Assembly (NCBI GenBank): GCA_012274445.1
Contig: JAAROD010000080.1
Location: forward strand, 2,232,001-2,296,000
Reading direction: 5' to 3'
Length of the DNA: 64,000 bases
Source: Sclerotiophoma versabilis
Taxonomy: Eukaryota; Ascomycota; Dothideomycetes; Pleosporales; Didymellaceae
A model generated the notes under the pieces. The model was not told the DNA's origin. It did not search any database and saw nothing but the letters and a program-made list of their open reading frames with translations. Both the position numbers and the translations under genes were made by a program. Numbering within the stretch: position 1 is the stretch's first letter; every line of letters begins with the position of its first letter. Positions 55,125 to 64,000 of this stretch are shown piece after piece.

Positions 55125-55519
55125 GGCGGGGATTGGACGCTGGTAGGCTTTGGAAGGTAGGTGCTGACACATGCGCTTCAAGTTATGGAACTGGAGAAGG
55201 GGGTAGTACAGAAGTGCTGGCGGCTACAGGTTGGAAGGGAGGCATTGTTGAACGTTCTATGTGTTGGTTGGTGCCTTCAAGGTCGCTGCGAGAGATTCAC
55301 CGGAATTGCTGATTGAATGGCAGTGCCCCGCCACGATCGTCGTGGGATGACCAGCGGTCGACATATTAGGCTGCCCCACAATAGAAAACTTTTTACACTC
55401 TACTAAGTGCTAGCTATACCTGTGAAGAGAGAAGAGTGTTCTTTGCATCATTCAGACTTGTGTCATGTTGATATATATGATAACATTTGCTCATTATCCT
55501 ATCAAAGCAGTTAACAACT

Positions 55520-55601
55520 GGCCTAATGGCCCAATGGCAAGGCGCTTGACTACGATTATTCCGAAATCAAGAGATTCCAGGTTCGACCCCTGGTTAGGTC
55601 A
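55520..55601 (+). tRNA. tRNA-Arg(ACG) with 10-nt intron
   Basis: Cloverleaf found by hand. The acceptor stem GGCCTAA pairs with TTAGGTC (one G-U); discriminator A at 55601. D stem GCC/GGC. Anticodon stem CTTGA/TCAAG. T arm CCAGG-TTCGACC-CCTGG. The anticodon loop is C-T-ACG-A, interrupted after position 37 by TTATTCCGAA (55556-55565), then A. Anticodon ACG at 55552-55554 reads CGU and, as inosine, CGC/CGA. A T-rich stretch (TCTTTTTG) just after the gene fits a Pol III terminator. Confidence 0.9.
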
Positions 55602-56875
55602 TCTTTTTGTTTCTTTCCTATGTTTTTGCTCTGTCGCATGCCAGGTTAGCTAATTGCGACATGTGCGAAATTCGTTCCTGGCTTTTCACTTTGTCAAATT
55701 CGGGAACAGCGCAATCCGTTGCTCCCTTGAGGCTTGTTCAAGCTTGCATTTCATAAATATTTACTGATGTAGGTTGTATAATTGTTTTTGCACATCGCTT
55801 GTACAGAGATTCTCCTTGATCTGATGCAGTACTTGTATCTTTTATACCGGACGACTAGTGTCAGACATCTTGTGCGCATTCACGGCAGCTGCCTCTCCTG
55901 CATTGGTCACCGACAACCTCGCCCTTTATCCTGACAACCGAAATTAATGTACATGTGACAATGCAGGCCTGGTGTTTATACAGGTTCAGTACACTCACCG
56001 GCATGTCCAACATCATCTTGGAACATAAAGAACCGGCTGACAGGACTTGAGTAGTGCAAAGGTTGTTAAGCGCGGCAATCATTCTGGGTTTGTATCGATA
56101 TAAATAATGCGATCGTCAGAGCACTGAGGTCTACGGCCGAGAACAAGCTTACCAAGCTCGCAGTATCTTGTTGCGTCTCCAACGGCGGGGTGGCTTGCGG
56201 CGCCCTCTGGCCGGGGGCCGTGTGGTTCAGTCTTCACAAACGTTGCATCACACTCTCTGTCAATCAGTCAGCAGGAACACTTGAGTATACTGAAGCATTT
56301 CCAGTAGCATGTTGCATCTATGCACCGAACGATCAAATTCACAAGCCACAGGTCACTGCGGTTCTGGTGCATAGAGTGCCATTGCAAAGCCATAGTATCT
56401 GAACCAAACAACTCTATGTATAGTTCCAATGGCTATATACTCAGGATTTTTCTACTTAGTGGCGGAAAATGTTTTCGTTCGCTGATCCTGTATCAGGGCG
56501 AGCTCAAGTGGCCGTGTTTGGCAAAGTGGGCCACCATGTGAACAACAGATGCGCGTGAACGGCTTTTTAATATACCCAGCAGAACTTTAAATGCTCGGAC
56601 TTTCATGTCCGCTCGTATGCGTACTGACGGTACACCCGAGATCTGGAGAATGACTTCCACGGACATTCTTTGTCCGACACATGCGTCAAGCCTCTGTAGG
56701 TCTCCGACAGCGACACGGACCTTTCGGCCAAGACAGTACCCCATGGGGACGGCCCCAGACACTTGGGTAGCATATAAGCTGGAGTCAGCTGTTTATTCGG
56801 GGTTTCGACTCTAGGATTCGCCTCACAGAGTGTCATAAATCCTGGGCATCAACACAGCACAATTGAAGCAACACT
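55602..56875. other. Intergenic, tRNA 3' flank and MFS promoter
   Basis: About 1.27 kb. TTTTT follows the tRNA at 55605-55609. AT-rich to about 56100; no gene recognised in short frames on either strand. Confidence 0.4.
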
Positions 56876-58518
56876 ATGTTCAGCAAGAAGGGCACCGATG
56901 TTGTTTCTGAGAAGCCTTCAGAAGCCCACGTTGAAGATACGATGGCCGAGAACCACAAACTCGAGGACGGCGGTGACTACTCTGGTGCTGTGGCGAAGAC
57001 AGATCCAAAAGAGATTGCACTTGTCAAGAAGCTGGACATCCGCATCATGGGTATTTTGTGGGCCATGTACTTCTTGGTAAGTCACATATCCCTCTTGTTC
57101 AGCTTTGTTCGCACCTCTTGTCAGGAGAATTACTGACCACGGCCAGAACTATCTTGATCGCAATGCTATTGCCCAAGCGCGACTCAATAACCTCGAAGAC
57201 GACCTCGGTCTGGAGGGCACACAATATAACACATGTATCAGTATACTCTTCGTGGGGTAAGCCATCTCTTCACTCGTTGGGTGCTGCAACTGACCCTCAC
57301 TCAAGTTACCTGCTGATGCAGATCCCATCCAACATGCTCATGTCGACCCAAAAAGTCCGCCCTTCGATCTATATGTGCATCTGTATGATGGCATGGGCCG
57401 TCGTGTCTGCTTGTACAGCGCTCACACATAACTATACTGGTCTTGTCGTCGTCCGCTTCTTCCTTGGTATCGCCGAGGCGCCATACTACCCCGGTGCTCT
57501 CTACCTCCTCTCGCTCTTCTATACACGGAAAGAGATCGCAACACGCATCAGTATATTATACTCTGGCAATATATTCGCGACTTCGTTCTCAGGCCTGATC
57601 GCCGAGGCAACCTTCGCCACACTGGACAACGCCCATGGACTGGCAGGCTGGAAATGGTACGCTGATCACTCCCTCCCTTCCCATCACCTCTCAACACTGA
57701 CTAACTGAACGTTCCCAAGGCTCTTCATAATCGAAGGCGCAGTAACCTTCGGCGTCGCAATAATCGGCCTCTTCCTACTCCCCGACTACCCGCTCACGAC
57801 GCGCTGGTTAACACCCGAAGAGCGCCAACTAGCGCACGCCCGCATCGAGCGCGATACCGTCGGCATTTTGCCCTCGAAAGGTGCCCGTGCCGGATTTAAC
57901 CAGGCGATTCGGGACCCGCGTCTCTACCTACTTTGTCTGATGCAGAACATGCACCTCTCAGCCTGTTCGTTCAACAACTTCTTCCCCACCGTGGTGGGCA
58001 GCTTGGGCTTCTCGCGCACCATCACGCTGGTGCTGACATGCCCTCCGTACCTTGTGTCTGGCATGTTTGGAATCCTGATTGGTTGGACATCGGGCAAGGT
58101 CAATGAGAGGACGTGGCACATCACGCTCTGTATGGGTGCTGCGCTTGTGGGATTTGTCATCTCATGCGCCACTATGAACGTTGCTGCGCGGTATGTATCG
58201 TGCTTCTTGTTCGCATCGGGGGCTTATGCGGTTAACTCTGTCATCATCGGATGGGTGTCGGCGACTCTGGGACAGACTGCTGAGAAGAAAGCGGTGTCGC
58301 TGTCGATTGTTAATGTGGTGGCGAACGCGAGTTACATTTACACTGCGTATCTGTACCCTAAAAGTGATGGGCCGAAGTATCTGACAGCGATGGCGAGCAA
58401 TGCTGCTTTTGCTTTTATGACGATTGCATGCGCTTGGGGGCTCAGGATCTGGCTGCAAATGACCAACAGGAGGTTGAAGCGCGAAAAGCCGGAGGAAAAT
58501 GTCTACTACGCTTACTAG
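56876..58518 (+). CDS. MFS transporter, allantoate permease (Dal5/ACS) type
   Basis: Protein of 486 aa in four exons: 56876..57076, 57147..57256, 57306..57656 and 57720..58518; all three introns (57077..57146, 57257..57305, 57657..57719) are GT-AG. Twelve-helix plasma-membrane transporter of the anion:cation symporter family, whose members carry allantoate, nicotinate, vitamins or other organic anions. Family signatures are the first-helix block ending ILWAMYFLNYLDRNAIAQAR, then NTCISILFVGYLLMQIPSNM and the helix-4/5 region VVVRFFLGIAEAPYYPGALY. The central loop has LTTRWLTPEERQLAHARI, also typical. The C-terminal cytosolic end is NRRLKREKPEENVYYAY. The substrate cannot be told. The next gene upstream is the tRNA. 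Confidence 0.92.
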
Positions 58519-58998
58519 TTAGGACTGCATGAGATTAGGCGGAATTTTTGAAACCTTGTTGCTATGTAAGCTTGTTAGTTTTGGGCGCAGTGGGACAATA
58601 GATTGAGGTAGTAGTGCAATCTTACCGACAAAGTAAGAAGAACTTGGAGCTTAGAAATTAAAGCCAGCTAGTCATTTCTCATCTTTTGATACTTAGACTG
58701 CTCGTCCTTGTAAAGGTTTGATACTGAGGCTAGTCTCGACACCCATGTTCAACAGGCAAGACCTCCTGGGATGATGCGCGGAAGCACCTAAGTCAGAAAA
58801 GACAGGCATATGACCTCTATGCCGCGATTCTGACATGTCTACCCTGTGCTGGCTATTGTATCTTGACGCCAACATTGGAGCTGGTTGCAATATACATTCA
58901 CCTTCTCCCGAGTTGACAAGAATTATACCGTTTCATTGCGCTTGCCGCCTATGATTGCGCAGATCCAAACATGTGAAACCCACTCCCACTGCAATCCC
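58519..58998. other. Convergent 3' flanks
   Basis: About 480 bp between convergent ends. Nothing recognised. Confidence 0.4.
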
Positions 58999-60204
58999 TT
59001 ATCGAGATAGCCCATAGCCCCCTCCAAATCGGTGAAATACTGAACCGGAGCGACGGCGCTCCGTATCTTCTCGTTCGGTTTGCCGTGCCAACATGTCAAT
59101 TTCTACTCGATTTGCGACTCCGGGTGTTTGCCTCTGCCTTGTGTGCAGCGATCCGAACAAGTCATTAATAGACGACGACGGTATTGAAAGCTGCGGCGTC
59201 TCATTATATGCAGCTCGAGATGACATGTACGGTATTCTTCCATTGCGTTGTTCTGTCAAAGAAGCATAGTGTTCTTCTGCGCTCAACACTGTGATCTCCG
59301 CATTGCCATGAGATGAATCGGGGTGATGCTGAATTTGTAGCCGCTGGAGCTGTGGAAGATGTTGTCCAACGCGGGTTTCAACTGGAAAATGATCCGAGAC
59401 AGCCTGTGGTGTGTCCCGAAATCGTAGAGGTCGAGACGCTCTATCCTGCCGTTGTCGCTCTTGCACAAACTCTACAACGTCATCCAGATGGTTGTATAGC
59501 AGATTATTGACGAGAGCGTGCCGCATTCCTCGCACTTGTCGAGGTGCCGACGCTACATTGTGCCGTAGGACTGGGGTGGTGGATACGCTTGGAGTTGATG
59601 GCTGCCGGTATTCGGGACAATATGATTGGTGTTGACCACGCGGTAGGACGTGGCAATCGGCTGTGAAGCAACGGCGCCGCCAACGCATGGCTGATACAAG
59701 ATTCAATTAGCAGCTCAAACTTGCTGGATTGAGCGAGCGACGCAACTTCCTTCAGATTTGGGAAGACTCATAGATCAAGAAGAACACTTACAGGTCATAG
59801 ATTGTACCTGGCGCTCCCCTGCAGTGCCCATGGCTTGCTGTCTGGCAAGATCTTCATGCTCTTGACCTGTTTCCTGAGATCAGCCGACGTTTCTTCGTGG
59901 CATGTGTCCAAATTTTACCTATGACAACGGACGATGAACTGACGAGAGGTCCCGCGTCTTCGAGCAAAGCATTGCGGCATATTGGGCATCTGTTGTGATT
60001 GCCATTGGCCGACTGGTTCATCGTGATGAGGCAAGGCACGCAAATAGCGTGATGACAGTGCGGTAGAATAGCAGGAGCTCGATTAGCGCACTACGCTTCG
60101 TAACATATAGGGCATTCGGGGCCAAGTTTGCATCGCGCTGAGAGAGATTGGGTCAATATGGAGGGAAAGAGCTCCATCTCGCGTGCAGTACATGAAGAAG
60201 ACAT
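58999..60204 (-). pseudogene. RING-finger gene interrupted by one in-frame TAG
   Basis: ATG at 60204 gives MSSSCTAREMELFPSIL and then a RING start, LGPECPICYEA. The next codon, 60093-60091, is TAG. Directly after it, in the same frame, the RING continues (CANRAPAILPHCHHAICVPC, then NRCPICRNALLEDAG). So one nonsense codon splits an otherwise complete C3HC4-type RING. Further exons fit: one with EHEDLARQQAMGTAGERQVQ, then exon 59690..58999 after a TATCAG acceptor, coding for a His/Arg/Gln-rich disordered tail ending FGGGYGLSR. I could not find an intron that removes the TAG (the gap is too small). It may be a young pseudogene, a strain-specific lesion, or rarely a readthrough gene. Confidence 0.6.
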
Positions 60205-60522
60205 GTTTGTGAACACGTGATATGTGCAAAGGAGTGTGCGTAGATATGTGACTGTGGTAAGATATGATGGAAAATGTGATGTACGGGAAGAGGGAGTGTG
60301 CAATGGGCGATGTTGTAGAGCAGGGAGCCAGCAAGTCTGACTAAGCCGTTTACGTCTAGAGGGAAAGCATGATGCGCAAGGCAAGTGGCGATGAACAACA
60401 TGGAAGATGTGGCAAGTAAACATGGAAAAGTCCCCTGCTAGATCCCGCGTATTTTAGTACGCTATAGAACCTTAACATGCTCTGAGCTCACGTCGCTGTT
60501 TACATGCTATCAGCTGATTTGC
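60205..60522. other. Intergenic
   Basis: Promoter side of the RING gene and 3' flank of the hydrolase gene; nothing recognised. Confidence 0.35.
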
Positions 60523-62006
60523 TCAATCCGTGCCGTTACCGAGACGCATCGTGCTTAGACCCTCACTTCTGACCTTCTGGATATGTTCAATGGCCTCAAT
60601 CAAGTGAGGCACAAACGCCTTCGGGTTTTCAGTCGCTGGGAAGTGGCCTAGCCCGGGCATAGCTTTGTGCTTGGCCCCGGGAATCTTGTCTGCAGTCTTC
60701 TGCGACATCTCGGGTGTGTTCGACCAATCGTACTCGCCGGTAAGCATGTAGACGGGGCAACTGTTCGTGTCGATAGATGCTACGCGCGAGCGACCATCCC
60801 AGCCTCCGAAGTAGAAGTCCAGGTCGCCGTGGAAAATCTGCCCGAGTGGTCAGTGACTGCCTAACACGTGAGTGGTTAACGCTTACACCGTACGCCTGGG
60901 CACTATAAAGATGCCAGATTAGATCTTTGTTGACTTTAGGTGCAGTCGGAGACATCATCTACCCTCATTAACATAGTCATGGCGCCCGACCAGAAGCACT
61001 TACGCCATAAATCCATTCGGGGTTGAATAGCGACTGATTCACGTACGGCGAGCGGTCGTGCCATTGCCGCTCCATGTTCAGATATTCAGATCTGAAGCTT
61101 GTCAGCAGATTGCAAAGATGCAGATATCGAAACTTGCCCTTGCAGAGGAATGGTGCCTCCAGCACCGACTTCCCTGTGACGAATAGCGACTGCCAAACAG
61201 ACCTGACCAGCCATGCTCGCACCGCAGATGATCGGTCTTCGCAGTCCAAGCTCCTTGACAAACGCTGCAATGATGCCCACGTAACTGTCCTCAGTGTTGG
61301 TGTGTGCCCCAGGTGGGAGGTTCTTCGATGGGAAACTACGCCCGTGCCCTGGAAGATCAAAAGCGAACATGGTGCACTTCTTACGCATCTGCGAGTCGTT
61401 CATGACGCCGTGGTACTGTCTGCTGTCGCTACCAGCTGTGTGAAGGAACACGATCTGCTGCTTGCCCTCGCCAGAGGTCTCATAGAAAACCTTCGACCGG
61501 CCCCAGACGGGTGCATTGAGGAAAACGTATCGCCCAGTGAGATAGTCGCGTTCCTGCTCAGGTTGCTCTTCCTCCTTCAGTGGGCCACATTGAGCCTCGT
61601 GGGCCAGCTCAAGAACGCGTCGCCACACGTGAGCCCAGTTGGCAAAAGCAGTCTGGTCACCCAGAACTTCGATACCCTTCTGCTTTATGTTCATGCCAAA
61701 CATGCCCCAGTAGCTCTGGTAGGGCATGACTGGAGTTTCTTTGAAGTGCTGCTCCCACTGCTCTGGCAAAGCCGAAAGCGTAAATAAAGTATCCTTTGAG
61801 GTGCCTGCGCTGGTTCTTGCACTACCATTGCTGATTTCAATAAGAATCGTGTTATCAGAGCCGCTTGACTTGAGGCCGAATGTCGCAGGCTTGTCAATTG
61901 CGTCCGAGGTGTTGAAGGCCTTTAACTGTGCATCAGACTGGAGTAGCTTTGTGAACTTATCTTTGCTACCGCCCAACGCTTTGGAAAGATCATCCCAGCC
62001 GGACAT
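60523..62006 (-). CDS. Alpha/beta hydrolase with N-terminal extension
   Basis: Protein of 447 aa in four exons: 62006..61138, 61091..61004, 60958..60887 and 60837..60523. Introns 2 and 3 are GT-AG; intron 1 (61137..61092) appears to start with GC (GG|GCAAGT) and is the only way I found to join IPLQG to SEYLNMERQWHDR in frame. The hydrolase fold starts around residue 180 (QQIVFLHTAGSDSRQYHGV), with HG-loop-like block FAFDLPGHGRS. Catalytic Ser is in GASMAGQ (G-x-S-x-G), the Asp probably in YMLTGEYDWS and the His in GLGHFP. The first about 175 aa form an extra domain of unknown role (KALGGSKDKFTKLLQSD, QSYWGMFGMNIKQKGIEV). It resembles fungal esterase/epoxide-hydrolase-like proteins; the substrate is unknown. 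Confidence 0.87.
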
Positions 62007-62336
62007 GATGGCGCGTAAGGGCTCAAAGGGTTTTGGTGATGTGTGCTAACGCGTCGGGGCAAAAGCTTTAGGGCCCTTGACTGCTGACAATTGCAATTGA
62101 GACAGGTACAGATACAACACATGTTCTAAGGTAGCCATTGCCTATCTCATATATAAAGCCTACACGCCTGCCTGGAAGCCATGAGGTCAGAGTAGGAGGG
62201 GTAGCTCTTGGTGCGGGGTTCATGCACGTGGGTGAGGCGTTCGACGTCGGAGCATCAGCTTTCTACACGCTTAGATTTAGTCTTTGTGTACGAAATGACA
62301 TGTCGCGGCCCAAAACGTGCACAAATCCTGTAATGG
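62007..62336. other. Intergenic
   Basis: Promoter of the hydrolase gene; nothing else seen. Confidence 0.35.
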
Positions 62337-62777
62337 TCACAAGGTGGAGTGATCAAGCTGCAGATGCGTTGAGGGATTGTTGGAGAAATGGCCAATTGTG
62401 GTTAGGTAGAGGCTGATCTTCCCCACAGCAGATCCCGCATCCGACACTATAGCTCTTATTTCCTGCTGAACCTCCGGCTGGAGCTCGCAGACGTTTGTAT
62501 CGTCTGCTCGGGCGGTAGATTGGACTTCAGCGATAGCTCTCACACGCATGACAATGCCATTCAGTAAGGATCCATTGCTCGCTTTGTAGACCCACATCAG
62601 CATGTGTTGATTCGCTGACAATACTGTGTATGCCAATAGAGGCATGTCAATAGCTGTGTAAGCCTGCATGAAAACCTCCCACGAATCCTGCCACTGTAAT
62701 TGTGTCTCGATTGCGACTTTGTACATGCGGGCAACGTATAGCATGTTCCCTTTCACTTCGTCGCACTGCGTCTTCAT
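62337..62777 (-). CDS. Possible small protein, 146 aa
   Basis: Open frame from ATG 62777 (MKTQCDEVKGNML) to TGA, with a protein-like composition: amphipathic helices such as YVARMYKVAIETQLQWQDSW, MPLLAYTVLSANQHMLMWV and LQPEVQQEIRAIVSD. It has no signal peptide or known motif. It is divergent from the secreted-protein gene at 62899, 121 bp apart. It might also be part of a longer spliced gene or a chance frame. Confidence 0.4.
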   Translation of the reverse strand: MKTQCDEVKGNMLYVARMYKVAIETQLQWQDSWEVFMQAYTAIDMPLLAYTVLSANQHMLMWVYKASNGSLLNGIVMRVRAIAEVQSTARADDTNVCELQPEVQQEIRAIVSDAGSAVGKISLYLTTIGHFSNNPSTHLQLDHSTL

Positions 62778-62898
62778 CGGGACTCCGTAATCACGGGTAC
62801 CACCACATCCTGTCTCATTGCGCAAACAAAAGACCCCAATAACTGTCACCTTCCATCTCGCTGCTTTCCATTGTCAAAATCTCATATGCACTGTTGCC

Positions 62899-63366
62899 AT
62901 GACTCTTAGCCCTCTGAATCTCGTCGTTGCTCTTACCGTCCTCAAGTTTGTTGCCTTACCCACACTGGCATTCGTAGACAGCCCCATAGATTGGGCCTTT
63001 GCCCCAAACCATGCCCACGGCCTGGTGTGCCCATCACTTCACTACGGCTGTTGCCCGGATTTGAATACATGGCGCCACGGTTCGCCTTGCGAGTTTCCAA
63101 AAGCGACAACGAGTCCCGAAGATTGCTACAAGAGGAAGGAATGGGCGTGCTGCCAGGTGAAGGTAAGTGATACTACTGTGATGGAGAGTGGTCAGTCAAG
63201 GTTAACGATATCGAAGGTTGACACATTCACTTGCACGACTGGGTTTAAGAAGGACGGGATGAACGGAGTGTACGGGTGGCGCTCTGGGACCAGCGAAAAG
63301 TACTTTGGTATTGGTAAGGGTGCGCTGACTGCTGAGGAGAAGCAAGCGATGGGACGCAGCAGCTGA
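62899..63366 (+). CDS. Small secreted cysteine-rich protein
   Basis: Protein of 155 aa if unspliced. The start MTLSPLNLVVALTVLKFVALP gives a signal peptide ending near LAFVDS; an ATG upstream at 62818 would add 27 residues and bury it. The mature part has paired cysteines (LHYGCCPDLNTW, EWACCQVK) plus single ones in VCPSL, SPCEF, EDCYKRK and FTCTTGF, i.e. eight in all. A GTAAGT inside VKVSDTT (63163) could be a donor for an intron removing part of the chain, so the C-terminal model is uncertain. Size, secretion and Cys spacing fit a fungal effector-like or cell-surface protein; no named family was recognised. Confidence 0.72.
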   Translation: MTLSPLNLVVALTVLKFVALPTLAFVDSPIDWAFAPNHAHGLVCPSLHYGCCPDLNTWRHGSPCEFPKATTSPEDCYKRKEWACCQVKVSDTTVMESGQSRLTISKVDTFTCTTGFKKDGMNGVYGWRSGTSEKYFGIGKGALTAEEKQAMGRSS

Positions 63367-63734
63367 TAATTGCTAATCGGTGCTCAACATGACATGTTTA
63401 TATTGCAGGCCAGAGCGGAACCTAGCGCGTTTTATGAGTTGGTGTGCTTTACGGAGATGTATATTGGGAGTAAATAATATTTTAGTAAGCTAGATTGACC
63501 TCTACGGTGCATACACATCGAACACAATGCTTCGTTTTGCCCAATTCAAGCACACTGTGTGCCGTCAACACGTAGTCCTGCACCAAGCATCTCATCACAT
63601 CCGTATCACACCGCGCGTTAGATGTCCCTCGATTACACCTTCCCGTACCCGAAACACACATAATAAAGCTGTTGGCACCCTCTACTCAAGCGAATCAACC
63701 AATCGCCAGTATCAGACCTCACCCACTCAACACC

Positions 63735-64000
63735 ATGCACCAGCTCACCACTGTTCTCCCCTTCCTCACTCTACTCACAACCACCCACGCGCAAGATCCA
63801 ACCTCACCAATCTCAATATGTGAAACCATCTTCCCCGGCACCCACGACGCATGTTGCGCTACACTAATCTCGCGTGGTCCAGCTGCACCCTGTTCAGAAC
63901 CGGAACTAATTGCCAACATCACAGACTGCACCTCATGGAACGATTCGACAGGCTGGTCGTGCTGTCTTAACGTGGTACGCATCCATCTCGTACGGAAGAA
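63735..64000 (+). CDS. Small secreted cysteine-rich protein, partial at window edge
   Basis: ATG at 63735 in the context CACCATGC starts MHQLTTVLPFLTLLTTTHAQ, a clear signal peptide. The mature part has the spacing C-x10-CC-x11-C-x11-C-x10-CC in SICETIF...DACCATL...APCSEP...ITDCTS...WSCCLNV. After NV the sequence GTACGC at 63975 may be an intron donor; the frame is otherwise open to the window end, so the 3' end is missing. The order C-CC-C-C-CC resembles the first six positions of hydrophobins, but the spacing and low hydrophobicity differ. It is therefore left as an effector-like secreted protein. Confidence 0.7.
   Translation, partial: MHQLTTVLPFLTLLTTTHAQDPTSPISICETIFPGTHDACCATLISRGPAAPCSEPELIANITDCTSWNDSTGWSCCLNVVRIHLVRK

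Noticed and set aside
63735..64000. Hydrophobin
   Set aside because: The C-CC-C-C-CC order is suggestive, but spacing and hydrophobicity do not fit the known classes and the end is cut off.

Overview
The window is nuclear DNA of a filamentous ascomycete, most likely a dothideomycete of the Pleosporales type. The evidence is short (about 45-110 bp) GT-AG introns with CTAAC-like branch points, a tRNA-Arg with an anticodon-loop intron, and fungus-specific families (ferric reductase, HET, DUF1772, DUF7053 and GH127 type proteins, secreted cysteine-rich proteins). The order is inferred from protein resemblance and was not tested. There is no operon, bacterial feature or CRISPR array.

Left part (1-26 kb): a HUT1-type UDP-galactose transporter, a small unrecognised protein, a three-KH RNA-binding protein, a zinc alcohol dehydrogenase with a 17-nt micro-exon, a Yippee protein, a TPR/DnaJ co-chaperone, a DUF2196 protein with a C-terminal zinc-finger motif, a secreted Gly/Ala/Lys-rich protein, a secreted GH127 beta-L-arabinofuranosidase, a secreted LRR-like protein, an RBR-type ubiquitin ligase, a decayed coiled-coil/BTB gene and a B3/B4-domain protein.

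Middle (26-46 kb): a 1351-aa disordered protein with a cysteine cluster, a DUF7053-like protein whose first coding exon is 7 nt, a DUF1772 membrane protein, an F-box/LRR protein ending in a CaaX box, two large unrecognised proteins, a second CaaX-ended disordered protein and an EXPERA-like membrane protein.

Right part (46-64 kb): a block of about 5.8 kb with no intact gene contains a decayed HET-domain gene. It is followed by a ferric reductase, a Nudix hydrolase, an intron-containing tRNA-Arg(ACG), a Dal5-type MFS transporter, a RING gene with one in-frame TAG, an alpha/beta hydrolase with a probable GC-AG intron, a possible small gene, and two small secreted cysteine-rich proteins. The second of these runs to the window edge.

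The genes do not form an obvious pathway or biosynthetic cluster. Housekeeping genes are mixed with accessory genes: secreted proteins, three decayed genes of incompatibility, BTB and RING type, and gene-poor spacers. I found no clear new system. The most rewarding items are the two CaaX proteins, the three broken genes, and the cysteine-rich secreted pair at the right edge. Exon boundaries were worked out by hand from splice consensus plus frame continuity. In every spliced gene model called intact, the exons sum to a whole number of codons.
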